Source: Opitutaceae bacterium (lineage in GTDB: Bacteria; Verrucomicrobiota; Verrucomicrobiia; Opitutales; Opitutaceae). Taken from it: DNA of 64,000 nucleotides. How positions within the stretch are numbered: position 1 is the stretch's first letter; each line of letters opens with the position of its first letter. The notes under the pieces were generated by a model that was given only the letters and a program-made list of their open reading frames with translations, was not told the DNA's origin and did not search any database. The DNA is taken from assembly GCA_015075305.1 (NCBI GenBank), contig JABTUS010000006.1, forward strand, positions 186,001 to 250,000, written 5' to 3'. Both the position numbers and the translations under genes were made by a program. Below are positions 7,812-18,465 of this stretch, in pieces.

Positions 7812-8733
7812 ACCGCCCCCGCAGGATGTGATTGTCCAATGGTGGGCGCCTTTCGAGGCGTTTCTTTCCGGGGAACGCCGCTATTCTCCGTACACCCGCC
7901 GGAACTACCGTCAGGCCTTTGAGGATTTTTATCGCTGGGCGAAGTCAACGGCGCTCTGGGAGCGGGGTGTGGGTGCGCTTACGCCGAGGGATGCCAGGGA
8001 TTTTGTCATCGAAGGACAGCGCCGGTTCAATCGTCGGACACTTCACAATCATGTTTCGGGACTTCGTGCGTGGCTGAACTACTGGCGCCGGCAGGGAGTT
8101 CTGGCGAACAATCCCTTTGCAGGCGTTCCGCTTCCCAGGCTGGAGAAGCGACTGCCGCAGTTTCTGACAGAGGACCAGATGGTGCGATTGCTGAAGGGAC
8201 CGCAATTGCTCCTGGAAAACGAGTCGATCGATGCTTTTACCGCCCGGAGGGACAGGCTCGTCATGGAATTGCTCTACGGTGCGGGGCTGCGCGTCAGCGA
8301 GGCGGCGGCGCTCAATTACGGGGAGATCAACCTGCGCGAGGGTGTGGCGCGAGTCAGGGGAAAGGGCGGAAAGGAGCGCTTGTGCCCGATGGGGGAAATC
8401 GCCCTGGATGTCTTGAACCAGTGGCGGACCGAACATGCAGGTCGAACTGGCAATGGTGATCCAATCCTGGTCAATCAGCGCCACGAACGCCTCACGGTTC
8501 GCGCCATTCAGATTCTCTTGAAGAGATACCTTTCGCTGGCGGACCTGCCGCTGGATCTGACGCCACACAAGCTGCGTCACAGCTATGCCACGCATCTCCT
8601 GAACGCCGGGGCCGACCTGAGGCTTGTGCAGGAACTGCTCGGCCACGCGCGTCTGGATACAACCCAGATCTACACGCACGTCACGGCGGCGCGATTGAAG
8701 GCGGTGTACGCCAAGGCGCATCCCCGCGCGTAG
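7786..8733 (+). CDS. Xer-type tyrosine recombinase (XerC/XerD)
   Basis: This 315-residue recombinase has an N-terminal SAM-like core-binding domain (about residues 18-110) and a catalytic domain. All expected residues are present: R169 (GAGLRVSEA), K193 (GKGGKER), H261 and R264 (PHKLRHSYATHLL), H287 (LLGHARLDT) and the nucleophile Y296 (TQIYTHV). Length and spacing fit XerC/XerD proteins that resolve chromosome dimers rather than phage integrases. Which of the two it is cannot be decided from one sequence. It overlaps mazG by 26 bases, and its TAG stop forms one arm of a hairpin shared with the convergent gene. Confidence 0.9.
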   Translation: MPTRRHLPEPPPQDVIVQWWAPFEAFLSGERRYSPYTRRNYRQAFEDFYRWAKSTALWERGVGALTPRDARDFVIEGQRRFNRRTLHNHVSGLRAWLNYWRRQGVLANNPFAGVPLPRLEKRLPQFLTEDQMVRLLKGPQLLLENESIDAFTARRDRLVMELLYGAGLRVSEAAALNYGEINLREGVARVRGKGGKERLCPMGEIALDVLNQWRTEHAGRTGNGDPILVNQRHERLTVRAIQILLKRYLSLADLPLDLTPHKLRHSYATHLLNAGADLRLVQELLGHARLDTTQIYTHVTAARLKAVYAKAHPRA

Positions 8734-8749
8734 CAGCGCATCGCTGCTA
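8731..8749. terminator. Shared hairpin at two convergent stops
   Basis: TAGCAGCG (8731-8738), loop CAT, CGCTGCTA (8742-8749) is a perfect 8-bp stem with a 3-base loop. The left arm begins with the TAG stop of the xer gene. The right arm ends with the reverse complement of the TAG stop of the minus-strand gene. There is no T-run, so termination strength is uncertain. Confidence 0.5.
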
Positions 8750-11050
8750 CCAGGTCAGTCGGCGTGCGGAGCTGTTTCCCGCGCTGTCGTAGATGACGAC
8801 CTCCACATTGGTGGAGGGTGCGAGGCGGGACAGCGGGGTTTCCAGGATGAAGGTTTCCTCCCGACCGTCGCGAATGCCATCCGCAGGCTGTTCAACGGTT
8901 TCGACAAGGCCGTTGTTGAAGCGGAATTCAACGCCCTCGAGCAGGGAGAGATTGTCCCGCCCCTGGACAGTCACCACCAGGTTGTCATCCTTTCGTGTCG
9001 CGACTGCGCGGACGAATTCAGGCGGGGTGCGGTCAATGACGAGATCATCCGTCTCGAAGGTGGTGGTGAGCCGTTCGGCGGGCGGCCGCGGCGACTCCTC
9101 GCTGACCACCAGCCGGGTGAAGTAGGTGCCATCCGGCAGATGGGATGTGTCGAACTGTGCGTAGGACGCATCGATTTGCACCGCGACATCAGTCCAGCGC
9201 GCGTCGCCGTCTTTCCGCAGTGAAAAGGTGGCGGCGAGTTTGTCGCCGTCGGGATCGTTCAAGGTCCAGTAGGCGATCTGCATGCCAGGGCTCGGGACGA
9301 CGGCGGAAGATAGGAGGGAATTCCGCCGTTTCTCCTCGGGCGCGTCCTTTCCCCGGCTGATGATCTGGCCGAGCGTGATGGATGCCTGGGGGGCTGGTTC
9401 AGGTGCGGGCAGAAGCGCGAAATTCGCGGCAAAGAGCCGGAAGTCGGTGAGCGTGGGGCGGCGGTTCTGCGGGAGAAAATACAGCGCCGCCTTGTCGATC
9501 TCCATCGAGGAGGGAGTCTCCGCAGGCAGTTTCAGCCTGAGCTGTACGTATCGTCCGCGAACTGCTGATGAAGCCTGCCAGCCTCCATCGTTCTCCGGGA
9601 GCTTCTCCCACGGTCCCCATCCCTCGATTTCGTCGCTGCCGAAATTCGCGCGGAGGGAGAGATTGACGGCCGCATCTGAAACGTCGCGGAGTCGGTTGAA
9701 GCGCAGCGCGCCGAGGCGCGCCGGGATTCCGACATCGAGCCGCTTGGTTTCCAATTCACGCGACCCCGCCGCCTCGAAATCGATCAATGCCAGTCCCGGG
9801 GCATTGTTGCGCACCGCCAGGAGGCGGTGTGAATCGATGGCGGCCAGTCCGCTTATCTGGGAGGAGATGCTTCCCGGAAAGGTCAGCGAGCGCCGTTGCC
9901 GGAGGTCGTAGCCGGCAAAATCCCCGTGCTCACCGCCCGCAACGAGCAGGGTTTCTTCGCGGAGACCCAGCTGGTAGATCGCAACGCCGCTCCGCGACAG
10001 GATGGTTTCGGGAAAACCACCGCCTCGGGGGATCCAAACGACCGAGCTGCGTCCCGTGAAGCGCTCCTGCGGCGAATCCGGTGAGGAGGGAGGTCCTGAT
10101 GCCGTCTCCTTCTCCGTCGCGGACACCGGCGAAGGCGGCGGACGATTGATTCGGGACGGCGCGTTGCCCGAACCTGAAAACACGAGGGCGGCGTAAATGT
10201 CCCCGCCGGATGCGACCAGGATGTCCGAAACCTCGGCATCGCGATTTTCAAGCAGGATGCGCGGCGGGCCGCCGTCATGGGAAAATGAATACAAATTTCC
10301 CCTGGGAGCCGATCCTGCTAGAATGTCGCCGTTCTCGAGCAGGGCGAGCTTGCGGAGGTTTCGGTCCCTGACCGCGCCGAGGAGCGTGACGCCTCGTTCC
10401 GCAAGGATCCTTTCGTCCGTGATTTTTTCCGTCGTGACGCCCCCCGAAGCGAACTTTCGCAGATTGATGCGGTAGATCCGTCCCGGATTTCCGGTGGCGG
10501 CGACAACAGTGCCGGAATCCTGCAGCTTCAGGTCGAAGATCGAGTCGACCGGAAGCGAGATGCCGGCCGTGACCCTGCCATCCCTGACGAGTTGAACGGT
10601 GCCCCGGGGTGAGGTTCCCGCAAGGAGGCCGCCGTCCGGCAGCCGCAGCACGGCGAACACATTGCTGTCGTTGAGCCGCACAAGCTCCCGACTCGAGTAG
10701 AGGGGGTTCTCCGGATTGAACGTGATTTCGAGCACCCTGCCTTCCGGTCCCGTGCCCAGCCACCACCGGCCTTTGCCTGCGGAAGTCAGCGCCCACAGTA
10801 GATCAGCGAGAGGCGGCCCGGTGAGATCCGTGAACTGCGGTCCGGCTACGATCCGGCCGTCAGAGCGTGTGGCCAGACCCTTGAGCGACCGGCTGGTTGT
10901 GTCGCGGTAGAAGTCGATTTCCATCTGTTTCGACAGCGGATCGGCCGGAAGGCGTGTCGAAACGATCAGCAGCGGTGCAAGCAGCGCCGCAAGCGCAAGG
11001 CGGGATCGGTTGCGAATGCGCGCCGTTTGGCGAAAGAAGGTGTGGGACAT
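8747..11050 (-). CDS. Secreted beta-propeller-like protein with C-terminal Ig-like part
   Basis: This 767-residue protein has an N-terminal signal segment (LALAALLAPLLIVSTRLPA, residues about 17-35) after a basic start, so it is exported. Several degenerate repeats of the form LAGTSPRG, VAATGNPGRIYRINL, ILAGSAPRGNLYSFS and DIYAALVFSGSG lie between residues about 80 and 300, suggesting WD/NHL-like propeller blades. The C-terminal third contains DLVIDRTPPEFVRAVATRKD and ends with VEVVIYDSAGNSSARRLTW, a bacterial Ig/FnIII-like layout. I recognise no catalytic motif. It is last in a tight minus-strand run nadE-hemL-S55 peptidase-this gene (22 bases after the peptidase), which suggests a joint role with the peptidase at the cell envelope. 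Confidence 0.75.
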   Translation of the reverse strand: MSHTFFRQTARIRNRSRLALAALLAPLLIVSTRLPADPLSKQMEIDFYRDTTSRSLKGLATRSDGRIVAGPQFTDLTGPPLADLLWALTSAGKGRWWLGTGPEGRVLEITFNPENPLYSSRELVRLNDSNVFAVLRLPDGGLLAGTSPRGTVQLVRDGRVTAGISLPVDSIFDLKLQDSGTVVAATGNPGRIYRINLRKFASGGVTTEKITDERILAERGVTLLGAVRDRNLRKLALLENGDILAGSAPRGNLYSFSHDGGPPRILLENRDAEVSDILVASGGDIYAALVFSGSGNAPSRINRPPPSPVSATEKETASGPPSSPDSPQERFTGRSSVVWIPRGGGFPETILSRSGVAIYQLGLREETLLVAGGEHGDFAGYDLRQRRSLTFPGSISSQISGLAAIDSHRLLAVRNNAPGLALIDFEAAGSRELETKRLDVGIPARLGALRFNRLRDVSDAAVNLSLRANFGSDEIEGWGPWEKLPENDGGWQASSAVRGRYVQLRLKLPAETPSSMEIDKAALYFLPQNRRPTLTDFRLFAANFALLPAPEPAPQASITLGQIISRGKDAPEEKRRNSLLSSAVVPSPGMQIAYWTLNDPDGDKLAATFSLRKDGDARWTDVAVQIDASYAQFDTSHLPDGTYFTRLVVSEESPRPPAERLTTTFETDDLVIDRTPPEFVRAVATRKDDNLVVTVQGRDNLSLLEGVEFRFNNGLVETVEQPADGIRDGREETFILETPLSRLAPSTNVEVVIYDSAGNSSARRLTW

Positions 11051-11072
11051 GCGTCAAGGTAAGGTGGACGGG

Positions 11073-12929
11073 CTACTCGGAGACCGAGAACGGCCGCCGG
11101 ATGCTGGCGTTGATCAAGCGGTCGGAAAAGACGTGGCTTTCCCAAAGGGAGACCTCGAGATCCTGGTGCGCGAATCGGGAGTTCGAACCGCCCCGGGTGA
11201 TGCGCTCGATGGATCCGGGAGGATCGAGCAGCCTGGCATTCTGATCGAGCAGGGCGTCCGCCCGCTCAAGAATGGCGACATACAGGCCGTCCGGCCTGCG
11301 TGTATTCTTAAGTGCAGCCAGATACTCTGAAAAGGTGCGCAGATCCGTGGTGATCGCGGTGCCGGCCTTGCCTGTCGCCTTGTCCAGTTCCCGGCCGTTC
11401 ATGACGACAAGCTCCAGGTTCCTGCCGATCCATCCGCGCGGGATTTCACAGGATACCCTTTCAGTGAGTGCCGCTCCCTGATGGTCGCGGCCTGAGAACT
11501 GGAATGTAACGGTGCCATCGGCTCTTGCGCGCGTGGCCGACGGCTGAAACTGGTCTAGGTAGGCCCAGGGGCGGTTCGCCAGGGGCTCGATGTCCACGGC
11601 GACGGATTCCGGAAACACCTTTTCGAACGGATTCTGGAGTGTCGCGTTGAGCGACTGCAGGAATTCCGCAAGCCCGGCTGTGAATCCCTGGGGGCCTGCA
11701 TAAAGCATGCTGGTTTCGAGCGGCTTTTCGCCGGGAAACGAGACGCGGGTGGAGACCTTGAAGCCCTCGACGAAACCGGCGTCATTGGAGCTGACCACCG
11801 CCTGGGTTACGCCAGCCGCGACGACGAGCGGTGCAAGCTGGGGATGCCGCACGCTTGAGAAGCGCAGCGTGCGGTTCGGAGTGACCACTTCTATGGGAAT
11901 CATCGCCGGTCCTGGACCGAGTTCTCCGGCAACCCCGGACAGGCGGTCCTGAAGCAGCGTGCCTATCACGGGACCGACATTGGATACCTTCATCGAATTC
12001 AGGTTCGAAGGAAGAATCGTGACGATATCGGCCGAGCACATCGCCAGCGCCACGTCTCCAATTCCGAGCATGGGATGTCCAAAGGCTGTGACCCGGCTGC
12101 CTTCAACGCGTGAAACCGTGCCCGTGCCAGCGATCGTGATGTCCCCGACAGCCAGCGCGACTGCCACGGATTCGCCGGCTGTGAGGGTCCGGTCGGCGTT
12201 CGCGGGCGAGCCGGAAGCCGGCGGTGAACCTTGGGGCGTGGATCCGCCTATCGACGTCGTTGCCAGCCCAATCGCTTGAAATCGAGGAGCGAGCAGTTCC
12301 GCCACCTGGGGAGAAAGTCCGGTGAACGAAAAGACCGGATTCAGCGGTTGAAACGGCTCATCATCAGTCGATCTCTGCCGGATTGCTGAAGCCTTCCCGC
12401 CGACAGGGGACGGGGTGAGCGGGACGATGCCAACTTTGTCCGCAACCTCGGTGAGATCACCGACGGGCGTGAATCCGGCATAGCGCACGGTTTCGAAGCG
12501 CTGCACCTGATAGCTGAGGGCGCCTGCCAGGCGGCCGTGGATGTAGAGCGGACTGCCGCTCATGCCGGCGACCGCACCCATGCTCTGCACGCGAGGATCG
12601 GTGAGCTGGCATAGAATCAGCGCCTTGCCCGGGCCGAGCGCATTCCGGATGATTCCGGTGACCTCCACGGAAAATGGCTCGGGCGTGTTGCCGCGGAATA
12701 CCGTCCAGACCTGGCCCTCCATGCCGGGCTTCAGATCGTCGATTGGCATTGATGGTGCATCGACTGGCTGGGCCGACGAAAAGGGCCTCGCGTCCTGATC
12801 AGCATGGCATACGGACGAAACACCCGGCCAAGCGAGGCATGCGAACGCGACTGCGCCCGAGGTGAATGCATGCTTCGCCCATGATCCGAAGGGAGTCTGG
12901 ATGAACGGCACTCTCAGGCGTGGAAACAT
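11073..12929 (-). CDS. SpoIVB-type (S55) serine peptidase domain protein
   Basis: The preferred start is the ATG at 12929, two bases after the hemL stop; the open frame extends to 13058 but would overlap hemL by 127 bases. This gives 619 residues with an N-terminal signal segment (AFTSGAVAFACLAW). The diagnostic S55 motif GMSGSP, holding the serine nucleophile, is at about residue 125 in VAGMSGSPLYIHGRLAGAL. It follows a block with LKPGMEGQVWTVFRG. A region with TVSRVEGSRVTAFGHPMLGIG comes later; AFGHPM is also typical of these proteins. The family was named for the Bacillus sporulation signalling protease, but this organism shows no sign of sporulation, so an envelope proteolysis role is more likely. 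Confidence 0.8.
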   Translation of the reverse strand: MFPRLRVPFIQTPFGSWAKHAFTSGAVAFACLAWPGVSSVCHADQDARPFSSAQPVDAPSMPIDDLKPGMEGQVWTVFRGNTPEPFSVEVTGIIRNALGPGKALILCQLTDPRVQSMGAVAGMSGSPLYIHGRLAGALSYQVQRFETVRYAGFTPVGDLTEVADKVGIVPLTPSPVGGKASAIRQRSTDDEPFQPLNPVFSFTGLSPQVAELLAPRFQAIGLATTSIGGSTPQGSPPASGSPANADRTLTAGESVAVALAVGDITIAGTGTVSRVEGSRVTAFGHPMLGIGDVALAMCSADIVTILPSNLNSMKVSNVGPVIGTLLQDRLSGVAGELGPGPAMIPIEVVTPNRTLRFSSVRHPQLAPLVVAAGVTQAVVSSNDAGFVEGFKVSTRVSFPGEKPLETSMLYAGPQGFTAGLAEFLQSLNATLQNPFEKVFPESVAVDIEPLANRPWAYLDQFQPSATRARADGTVTFQFSGRDHQGAALTERVSCEIPRGWIGRNLELVVMNGRELDKATGKAGTAITTDLRTFSEYLAALKNTRRPDGLYVAILERADALLDQNARLLDPPGSIERITRGGSNSRFAHQDLEVSLWESHVFSDRLINASIRRPFSVSE

Positions 12930-12931
12930 GT

Positions 12932-14215
12932 TCAAAGTGAAAGAATGGCTTCGCTTAGAATCTCGCAGGCGCGGTCGATGACCCTGCCGTCGTGGGCTGT
13001 GCTGATGAAACAGGCTTCGAATGCACTGGGAGGAAGATACACCCCTTTTGACAGACAAGCGTGGAAAAACTTCCCAAAAAGTTTGGCATCCGTTTGCAAG
13101 GCGGTGGCGTAGTCGCGGACAGGGGTTGCGCTCAGGTAGAGACTGAACATCGATCCAGTCTGGGGGGCGGTTGCGGGCAGTCCTTTGGAGCGGGTGGCTG
13201 CGAGGAGTGTGTCTCGAATCTGACGCCCCATGCGATCCAGACGAGCGTAGGGATCCTCCTCCTGCAGCATCTTGAGCGCTGCGATGCCCGCCGCCATGGC
13301 CAGCGGATTTCCGCTCAGTGTGCCCGCCTGATAGACGGGTCCGATGGGGGCGAGTTGGTTCATGATCTCCGCCCGACCACCGAATGCGCCGACCGGGAGT
13401 CCGCCGCCGATGATTTTTCCGAGCGTGGTGAGGTCCGGCTTGATGCGTTCGATTTCCTGGACGCCGCCCTTGGCCAGACGGAAACCCGTCATCACCTCGT
13501 CAAAAATCAGCACGCTGCCGTGCCGCGTGCACTCGTCGCGCAGAAATGCAAGGTAACCGGGCTCCGGCAGAATGAGACCCACGTTCGCCGGGTAGGGCTC
13601 AAGTATTATGCATGCGATCTGTCCGGGATTCGCGCGGAATGCGGACGTGACCGCAGCGCGGTCGTTGAAGGGCAGCACGATCGTTTCCTGAGCGAAGACG
13701 GCGGGCACTCCCGCGCTGTCGGGGTTCCCATGGGTCAGGGCGCCCGAACCGGCCTTGATCAGCAGCGAGTCGGAGTGCCCATGATAACAGCCGGAAAACT
13801 TGATGATCTTGTCGCGGCGCGTGAATCCACGGGCGAGGCGGATGGCGGACATGGTTGCCTCGGTGCCGCTGTTGCACATGCGCACCTTTTCAATCGATGG
13901 AACCATGGAAACGATCAGCTCGGCCATCTCCACCTCGTACGGATTTGGAGTTCCGAATGACGTGCCATGGTCCAGAGCCTCGGCGATGGCGGCCTTGATC
14001 CGCGGATGATTGTGCCCGTGGATTGCCGGACCCCACGTGCAGACAAAATCGATGAGTTCCCGGTTGTCCGCGGTCGTGAGGGTGGCGCCCGCTGCAGACT
14101 TCACGAAGAATGGCGCGCCGCCCACGGAGCGAAACGCCCGCACGGGCGAGTTTACGCCTCCGGGGATGAGCTGCTGCGCACGGGCAAAGAGCTGGTCTGA
14201 CGTCATCGATGTCAT
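12932..14215 (-). CDS. hemL: Glutamate-1-semialdehyde 2,1-aminomutase
   Basis: This 427-residue PLP enzyme converts glutamate-1-semialdehyde to 5-aminolevulinate in the C5 route to haem and other tetrapyrroles. The PLP-binding lysine is K267 in [18 protein letters not shown]. Other family motifs are [11 protein letters not shown] (18-28), [16 protein letters not shown] (114-129) and FDEVMTGFR (238-246). Length matches the family. It begins 7 bases after nadE and ends 2 bases before the S55 peptidase start, so the genes are almost certainly co-transcribed. Confidence 0.95.
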   Translation of the reverse strand: MTSMTSDQLFARAQQLIPGGVNSPVRAFRSVGGAPFFVKSAAGATLTTADNRELIDFVCTWGPAIHGHNHPRIKAAIAEALDHGTSFGTPNPYEVEMAELIVSMVPSIEKVRMCNSGTEATMSAIRLARGFTRRDKIIKFSGCYHGHSDSLLIKAGSGALTHGNPDSAGVPAVFAQETIVLPFNDRAAVTSAFRANPGQIACIILEPYPANVGLILPEPGYLAFLRDECTRHGSVLIFDEVMTGFRLAKGGVQEIERIKPDLTTLGKIIGGGLPVGAFGGRAEIMNQLAPIGPVYQAGTLSGNPLAMAAGIAALKMLQEEDPYARLDRMGRQIRDTLLAATRSKGLPATAPQTGSMFSLYLSATPVRDYATALQTDAKLFGKFFHACLSKGVYLPPSAFEACFISTAHDGRVIDRACEILSEAILSL

Positions 14216-14222
14216 CGTTTGT

Positions 14223-15908
14223 TCAATTCACGTATTTCTGGACAATGGGTATGCGCCGGCCGACTCCAAAAGCGAGCGGCGTGATCTTGAGGCCCGGGGC
14301 GGCCTGCTTTCGCTTGTATTCGTTGCGGTCGACTTTGCGTGCAATGTCATTGACCACCGCCTCGGAGAACCCCTGGGCGACCAGATCGCGGCGTGAGAGG
14401 CCCTCCTCGACATAGCCCCGCAGGATTGCGTCGAGGACGTCGTAGGGAGGAAGGCTGTCCTGGTCCGTCTGCCCGGGGCGGAGTTCGGCGCTGGGCGGCT
14501 TTTCGATGGAGCTGAGCGGAATGACTTCACGATCGCGATTGATCCAACGGGCCAGCGCATAGACCTGCGTCTTGAACACATCGCTGATCACCGCGAGGCC
14601 GCCGCACATGTCGCCGTAGAGCGTGCAGTAGCCGACCGCCATTTCGCTCTTGTTGCCCGTTGTGAGCAGCAGCGAGCAGAACTTGTTGGAGAGCGCCATC
14701 ATGATGACGCCTCGAATGCGCGCCTGAATGTTCTCCTCGGTCACGTCGCGCGGGCGCCCGCTGAAGACCGGCTGCAGCGCTTCCTCACAGGCGTCGACTG
14801 CTTCGGCGATCGCGATCGTCTCGAACCGGATGCTCAGATTTTCCGCGAGGATGCGTGCGTCGTCGCGCGAGTGCTGCGACGAGATCGCCGACGGCAGCGA
14901 TACCCCGATGACGTTCTCCGGGCCGAACGCGGCGGCTGCAATGACCGCGACGACCGCTGAATCAATGCCTCCGGAAAGAGCGATGAGCGCCCTCTTGAAA
15001 CCACTCTTGCACGCGTAATCCCGCAAACCCAGGACGAGCGCATCATGGATGTCCGCGAGTGGATCCTGGGCGAAGGAGGGGGCGATGTGGATGGGGCCGA
15101 CGGTTGGCGAGGGAGCGGAAACGGCCGTTCGCTGATCAGATTCAAGCGGAACGGTCGCAACGAGGATCTGTTCCTGAAAGGCTGGAAGGCCGGCGATGAT
15201 CTTGCCCTGCGCATCGGCGACCAGACTGCGACCATCAAACACAAGCTCATCGTTTCCTCCGATGGCGTTCACGTAAACAACCGGACAATTCAAGGCCAGG
15301 GCGGCGTCCGTCACGAGAGCCTGCCGTACGTTGTCCTTTGCGAAATGCCAGGGGCTGGCGGAAAGATTGACCATCAAATCAATCCGCTCACTCGCGAGCC
15401 ATTTGATGGGATCGAAGCGATAGAGATGCCGTGGGGAAAAGCGCGGATCGGTCCAGATGTCCTCGCAGAGTGTAATCCCGATGCGCGCCCCGTGATGTGA
15501 TGCGATCCAAGGGGTGGGCGCGGGTTCGAAGTAACGATCCTCGTCAAAGACATCGTAGGTCGGAAGCAGGCATTTCCGGCCGTAACCCGCGACCTTGCCG
15601 TTGGCGCAAAATGCCGCAGCGTTGTAAAAGCGCCGCCCTTGCGCGGAGGAATTGGGCTGGACGGTGCCGATCAGTGCCGGAACATCACCGATCTGTGCCG
15701 CAATTTCCTCCAGGCACTTTTCAATATCGGAAACGAACCGTCGTTTGAGGAGAAGGTCCCTGGGTGGGTAACCGCAGACCGCCATTTCGGGAAACACCAC
15801 CAAGTCGGCGCCCTCGGAAACCGAAACTCGGTAGGCATCAAGGATGCGTTTCCGGTTCCCGTCGAGATCACCGATGGTTGTGTTGAGCTGTGCAAGGCCT
15901 ATGCGCAT
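14223..15908 (-). CDS. nadE: Glutamine-dependent NAD synthetase
   Basis: This 561-residue two-domain enzyme makes NAD from deamido-NAD, ATP and glutamine. The N-terminal nitrilase-type glutaminase domain (residues about 1-260) contains [24 protein letters not shown] and [10 protein letters not shown]. The C-terminal synthetase domain has the PP-loop motif [15 protein letters not shown] and [17 protein letters not shown]. The start ATG at 15908 ([18 protein letters not shown]) fits the family. It is the first gene of the minus-strand run that continues with hemL and is divergent from the TolC-like gene, so its promoter should lie in 15909-16006. Confidence 0.95.
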   Translation of the reverse strand: MRIGLAQLNTTIGDLDGNRKRILDAYRVSVSEGADLVVFPEMAVCGYPPRDLLLKRRFVSDIEKCLEEIAAQIGDVPALIGTVQPNSSAQGRRFYNAAAFCANGKVAGYGRKCLLPTYDVFDEDRYFEPAPTPWIASHHGARIGITLCEDIWTDPRFSPRHLYRFDPIKWLASERIDLMVNLSASPWHFAKDNVRQALVTDAALALNCPVVYVNAIGGNDELVFDGRSLVADAQGKIIAGLPAFQEQILVATVPLESDQRTAVSAPSPTVGPIHIAPSFAQDPLADIHDALVLGLRDYACKSGFKRALIALSGGIDSAVVAVIAAAAFGPENVIGVSLPSAISSQHSRDDARILAENLSIRFETIAIAEAVDACEEALQPVFSGRPRDVTEENIQARIRGVIMMALSNKFCSLLLTTGNKSEMAVGYCTLYGDMCGGLAVISDVFKTQVYALARWINRDREVIPLSSIEKPPSAELRPGQTDQDSLPPYDVLDAILRGYVEEGLSRRDLVAQGFSEAVVNDIARKVDRNEYKRKQAAPGLKITPLAFGVGRRIPIVQKYVN

Positions 15909-16006
15909 GGTGGCTTGATTTATGGATCGGTAACGACAACTGGCCGCTTACATAAAGGCGATTCGCTGGAGTGACAACTCCCGAGGCTTGCGCAGGTGGT
16001 GGAGAA

Positions 16007-17332
16007 ATGAAAGACTGCCCGCGCATGATGTTGACCCGGATGCCGTTGCTGACAGCACTCCTGTTTGCCTCTGGCTTGCAAGCGCAGGAACCGACGCCTC
16101 TTTCCCTGGACGAAGCCCTGGCAAGCGTGGACCGGGTCAATGTGAACGTCCTGCTCAGCCGCGAATCGGTCGGCCTGGCCATGGAGGCTGCAAATCAGCA
16201 GCGCGTAGGGCTCCTGCCAAATGTATCACTCAGCGCGCAGCAGCGGAGGACAAAATCATCGTCGATTTCCGAGACGTCTAAATCGGAGGGAACGCCCGCG
16301 GACCGGTTTGATGGCCGGCTGTCCGGCTCCTACATGCTTTACAGTCCGCAGCAGATGGCCTTTCGGCGTGCGGCGCTGGTGGGCGTGAAGGTCGCGGAAC
16401 TGGATCTTGAGACAACGCTCCAGAGCGTGATGGCCTCGGTGGCGCAGACGTTTTTTGCGCACTTGCGGAACGTGAAGCGCATTTCGGTGCTCGATGCGAA
16501 CGCCCAGCGCGCAAGGGAGTTGGTTACGCTTGCGCGGAATCGCGCCGAGGCTGGCGCCGCCCTTCAGATCGACATCACGCGTGCCGAAGCCCAGCTCGCG
16601 ATAGCGGAACAGGCGCGCATCCAGCAGGACACTGTGGTGTATCAAAGCGAGCTCCTGCTCAAGCGGTTGCTGGATCTTGATCCTGCGGCGTCACTCAGGC
16701 TGGAGGACTTTGAAGTCCGGAGAACGGAGCAGCCGCGGTTTGTCGATGGGTTCGAGCAGACGCTCTTCGAGAAGCGCGTCGAATACCTGCGCCTGAAACA
16801 GGCGCTGCAGCAGAACCAGGAGCTGTTTCGAGCGTCCAAGCTCGATCGCTATGGCACGCTCTCACTGAGCGGCGAATGGAATCTGGCCAACACCCGTGTC
16901 TACGAGGATGATCCGCAGCAGGGCTGGGCTGCGGGCGTTGCGATGTCGATACCGGTGTTTGACGGCTTTCGAAGCCGCACCAACCAGCGCATCGCTCTCT
17001 CTCAGATCCGCTCTCAGGAATTCCGCCTCAGGCAGCTCGAGCTCCTGATATCGAGCGAGGTGCGCCTGGCGGTGCAGGATGCCCGCTCGCGCCTTGCACA
17101 GGTCGGCGTTGCCGAGAAAAGCCTCCGCCTGGCGCGGGAGGAACTGGACCTTGCGGAAAAAAGATTTCGCGAAGGGGTTGCCGACAACCGCGAATTGATC
17201 GACGCGCAGAACCGCCTCGGGCAGGCGGGGGACAATCTCAACGAGGCGATCTACCTCTACAACTTGAGCCGTGTGGAGTTGGCGCGCACGCAGGGGGATG
17301 TGAAGGGCATCCTCTCCGAGCGGCAGAAGTGA
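16007..17332 (+). CDS. TolC-family outer-membrane efflux protein
   Basis: The ATG at 16007 is preferred because a GGTGGTGGAG stretch lies just upstream; the frame is open from a GTG at 15971. The product (441 residues) has a signal peptide (LTRMPLLTALLFASGLQAQ) and then LSLDEALASVDRVNVNVLL, the usual TolC/OEP opening. Two OEP repeats follow. Each contains long heptad-like coiled-coil helices (ANAQRARELVTLARNRAE; AEKSLRLAREELDLAEKRF), as in the trimeric outer-membrane channel. The ending LYNLSRVELARTQGDVKGIL is typical. The inner-membrane partners are not in this window, so the substrate is unknown. Confidence 0.88.
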   Translation: MKDCPRMMLTRMPLLTALLFASGLQAQEPTPLSLDEALASVDRVNVNVLLSRESVGLAMEAANQQRVGLLPNVSLSAQQRRTKSSSISETSKSEGTPADRFDGRLSGSYMLYSPQQMAFRRAALVGVKVAELDLETTLQSVMASVAQTFFAHLRNVKRISVLDANAQRARELVTLARNRAEAGAALQIDITRAEAQLAIAEQARIQQDTVVYQSELLLKRLLDLDPAASLRLEDFEVRRTEQPRFVDGFEQTLFEKRVEYLRLKQALQQNQELFRASKLDRYGTLSLSGEWNLANTRVYEDDPQQGWAAGVAMSIPVFDGFRSRTNQRIALSQIRSQEFRLRQLELLISSEVRLAVQDARSRLAQVGVAEKSLRLAREELDLAEKRFREGVADNRELIDAQNRLGQAGDNLNEAIYLYNLSRVELARTQGDVKGILSERQK

Positions 17333-17360
17333 GGCGGCTCTGCGAGACCTCACGATTTCC

Positions 17361-17951
<591 letters not shown>

Positions 17952-18024
17952 CCCCTTGAAGGGACTGGGCTCGCTTTCCCGGATGCATTGTTGTGTTTCG
18001 CCCCAGAACCGACGCGCGTTTCCC

Positions 18025-18310
18025 ATGAAGATCAAGATCCGCACCGGAATCCGCCTGATCGACTTTGCCCTGCCGTTGGCGGTTGCCGCTCGTGCGCAGT
18101 CAAGTGGTTATTGCAAGCCGGCCCTGGAGCACAAGGGCTCCTGGTCGCTCATCATGGTGCCCGACATGCAGCCCGCGACCAACATCGAGCTGGTACTCTG
18201 CGGACACATTTCCGGAGAGGGTTACTGTCAGGATCTCAACGTCGCCGGCAAGCCCGTCCGTCAGGTGCGTCTTTGACGCGCAGAGCGAGTTTGAAATGAA
18301 GTTCCAGTGA
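18025..18310 (+). pseudogene. Metallophosphoesterase remnant with internal deletion
   Basis: A start MKIKIRTGIRLIDFALPLAV with a signal-like segment leads to GSWSLIMVPDMQ, which looks like the first metal-binding block of a calcineurin-like phosphoesterase, and then directly to NIELVLCGHISGEGYCQDLN, which looks like the last block (with GH). The roughly 150-250 residues expected in between are missing. The frame then stops, and the continuation FDAQSEFEMKFQ is readable only in another frame, ending at 18310. Internal deletion plus frameshift make this a pseudogene. Confidence 0.55.
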
Positions 18311-18397
18311 CTGCGCGACCTGCGGTCGGCACGGCGTGCGTTTTCGGCACGGGAATTGGTTTTGCAGCAATGGTGCCCTGAAACGATTTCCAGGAGC

Positions 18398-18428
18398 AGG
18401 GGCGTCCCCGGAGATGGGGGACGCCCTT
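18398..18428. terminator. GC-rich hairpin without T-run
   Basis: The arm GGGCGTCCCC (18400-18409) pairs with GGGGACGCCC (18417-18426) around a 7-base loop, and two more pairs extend the base. It lies between the phosphoesterase remnant and the next gene. It has no T-tract, so it could be a terminator or a leader structure. Confidence 0.35.
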
Positions 18429-18465
18429 GACACCGGCACAAGGCGGACATTCTCATTTCATTAAG

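Noticed and set aside
7786-8733. Integrase of a mobile element
   Set aside because: The length, XerC/D-like spacing and coupling to mazG fit a housekeeping Xer recombinase; no attachment sites or phage genes lie next to it.
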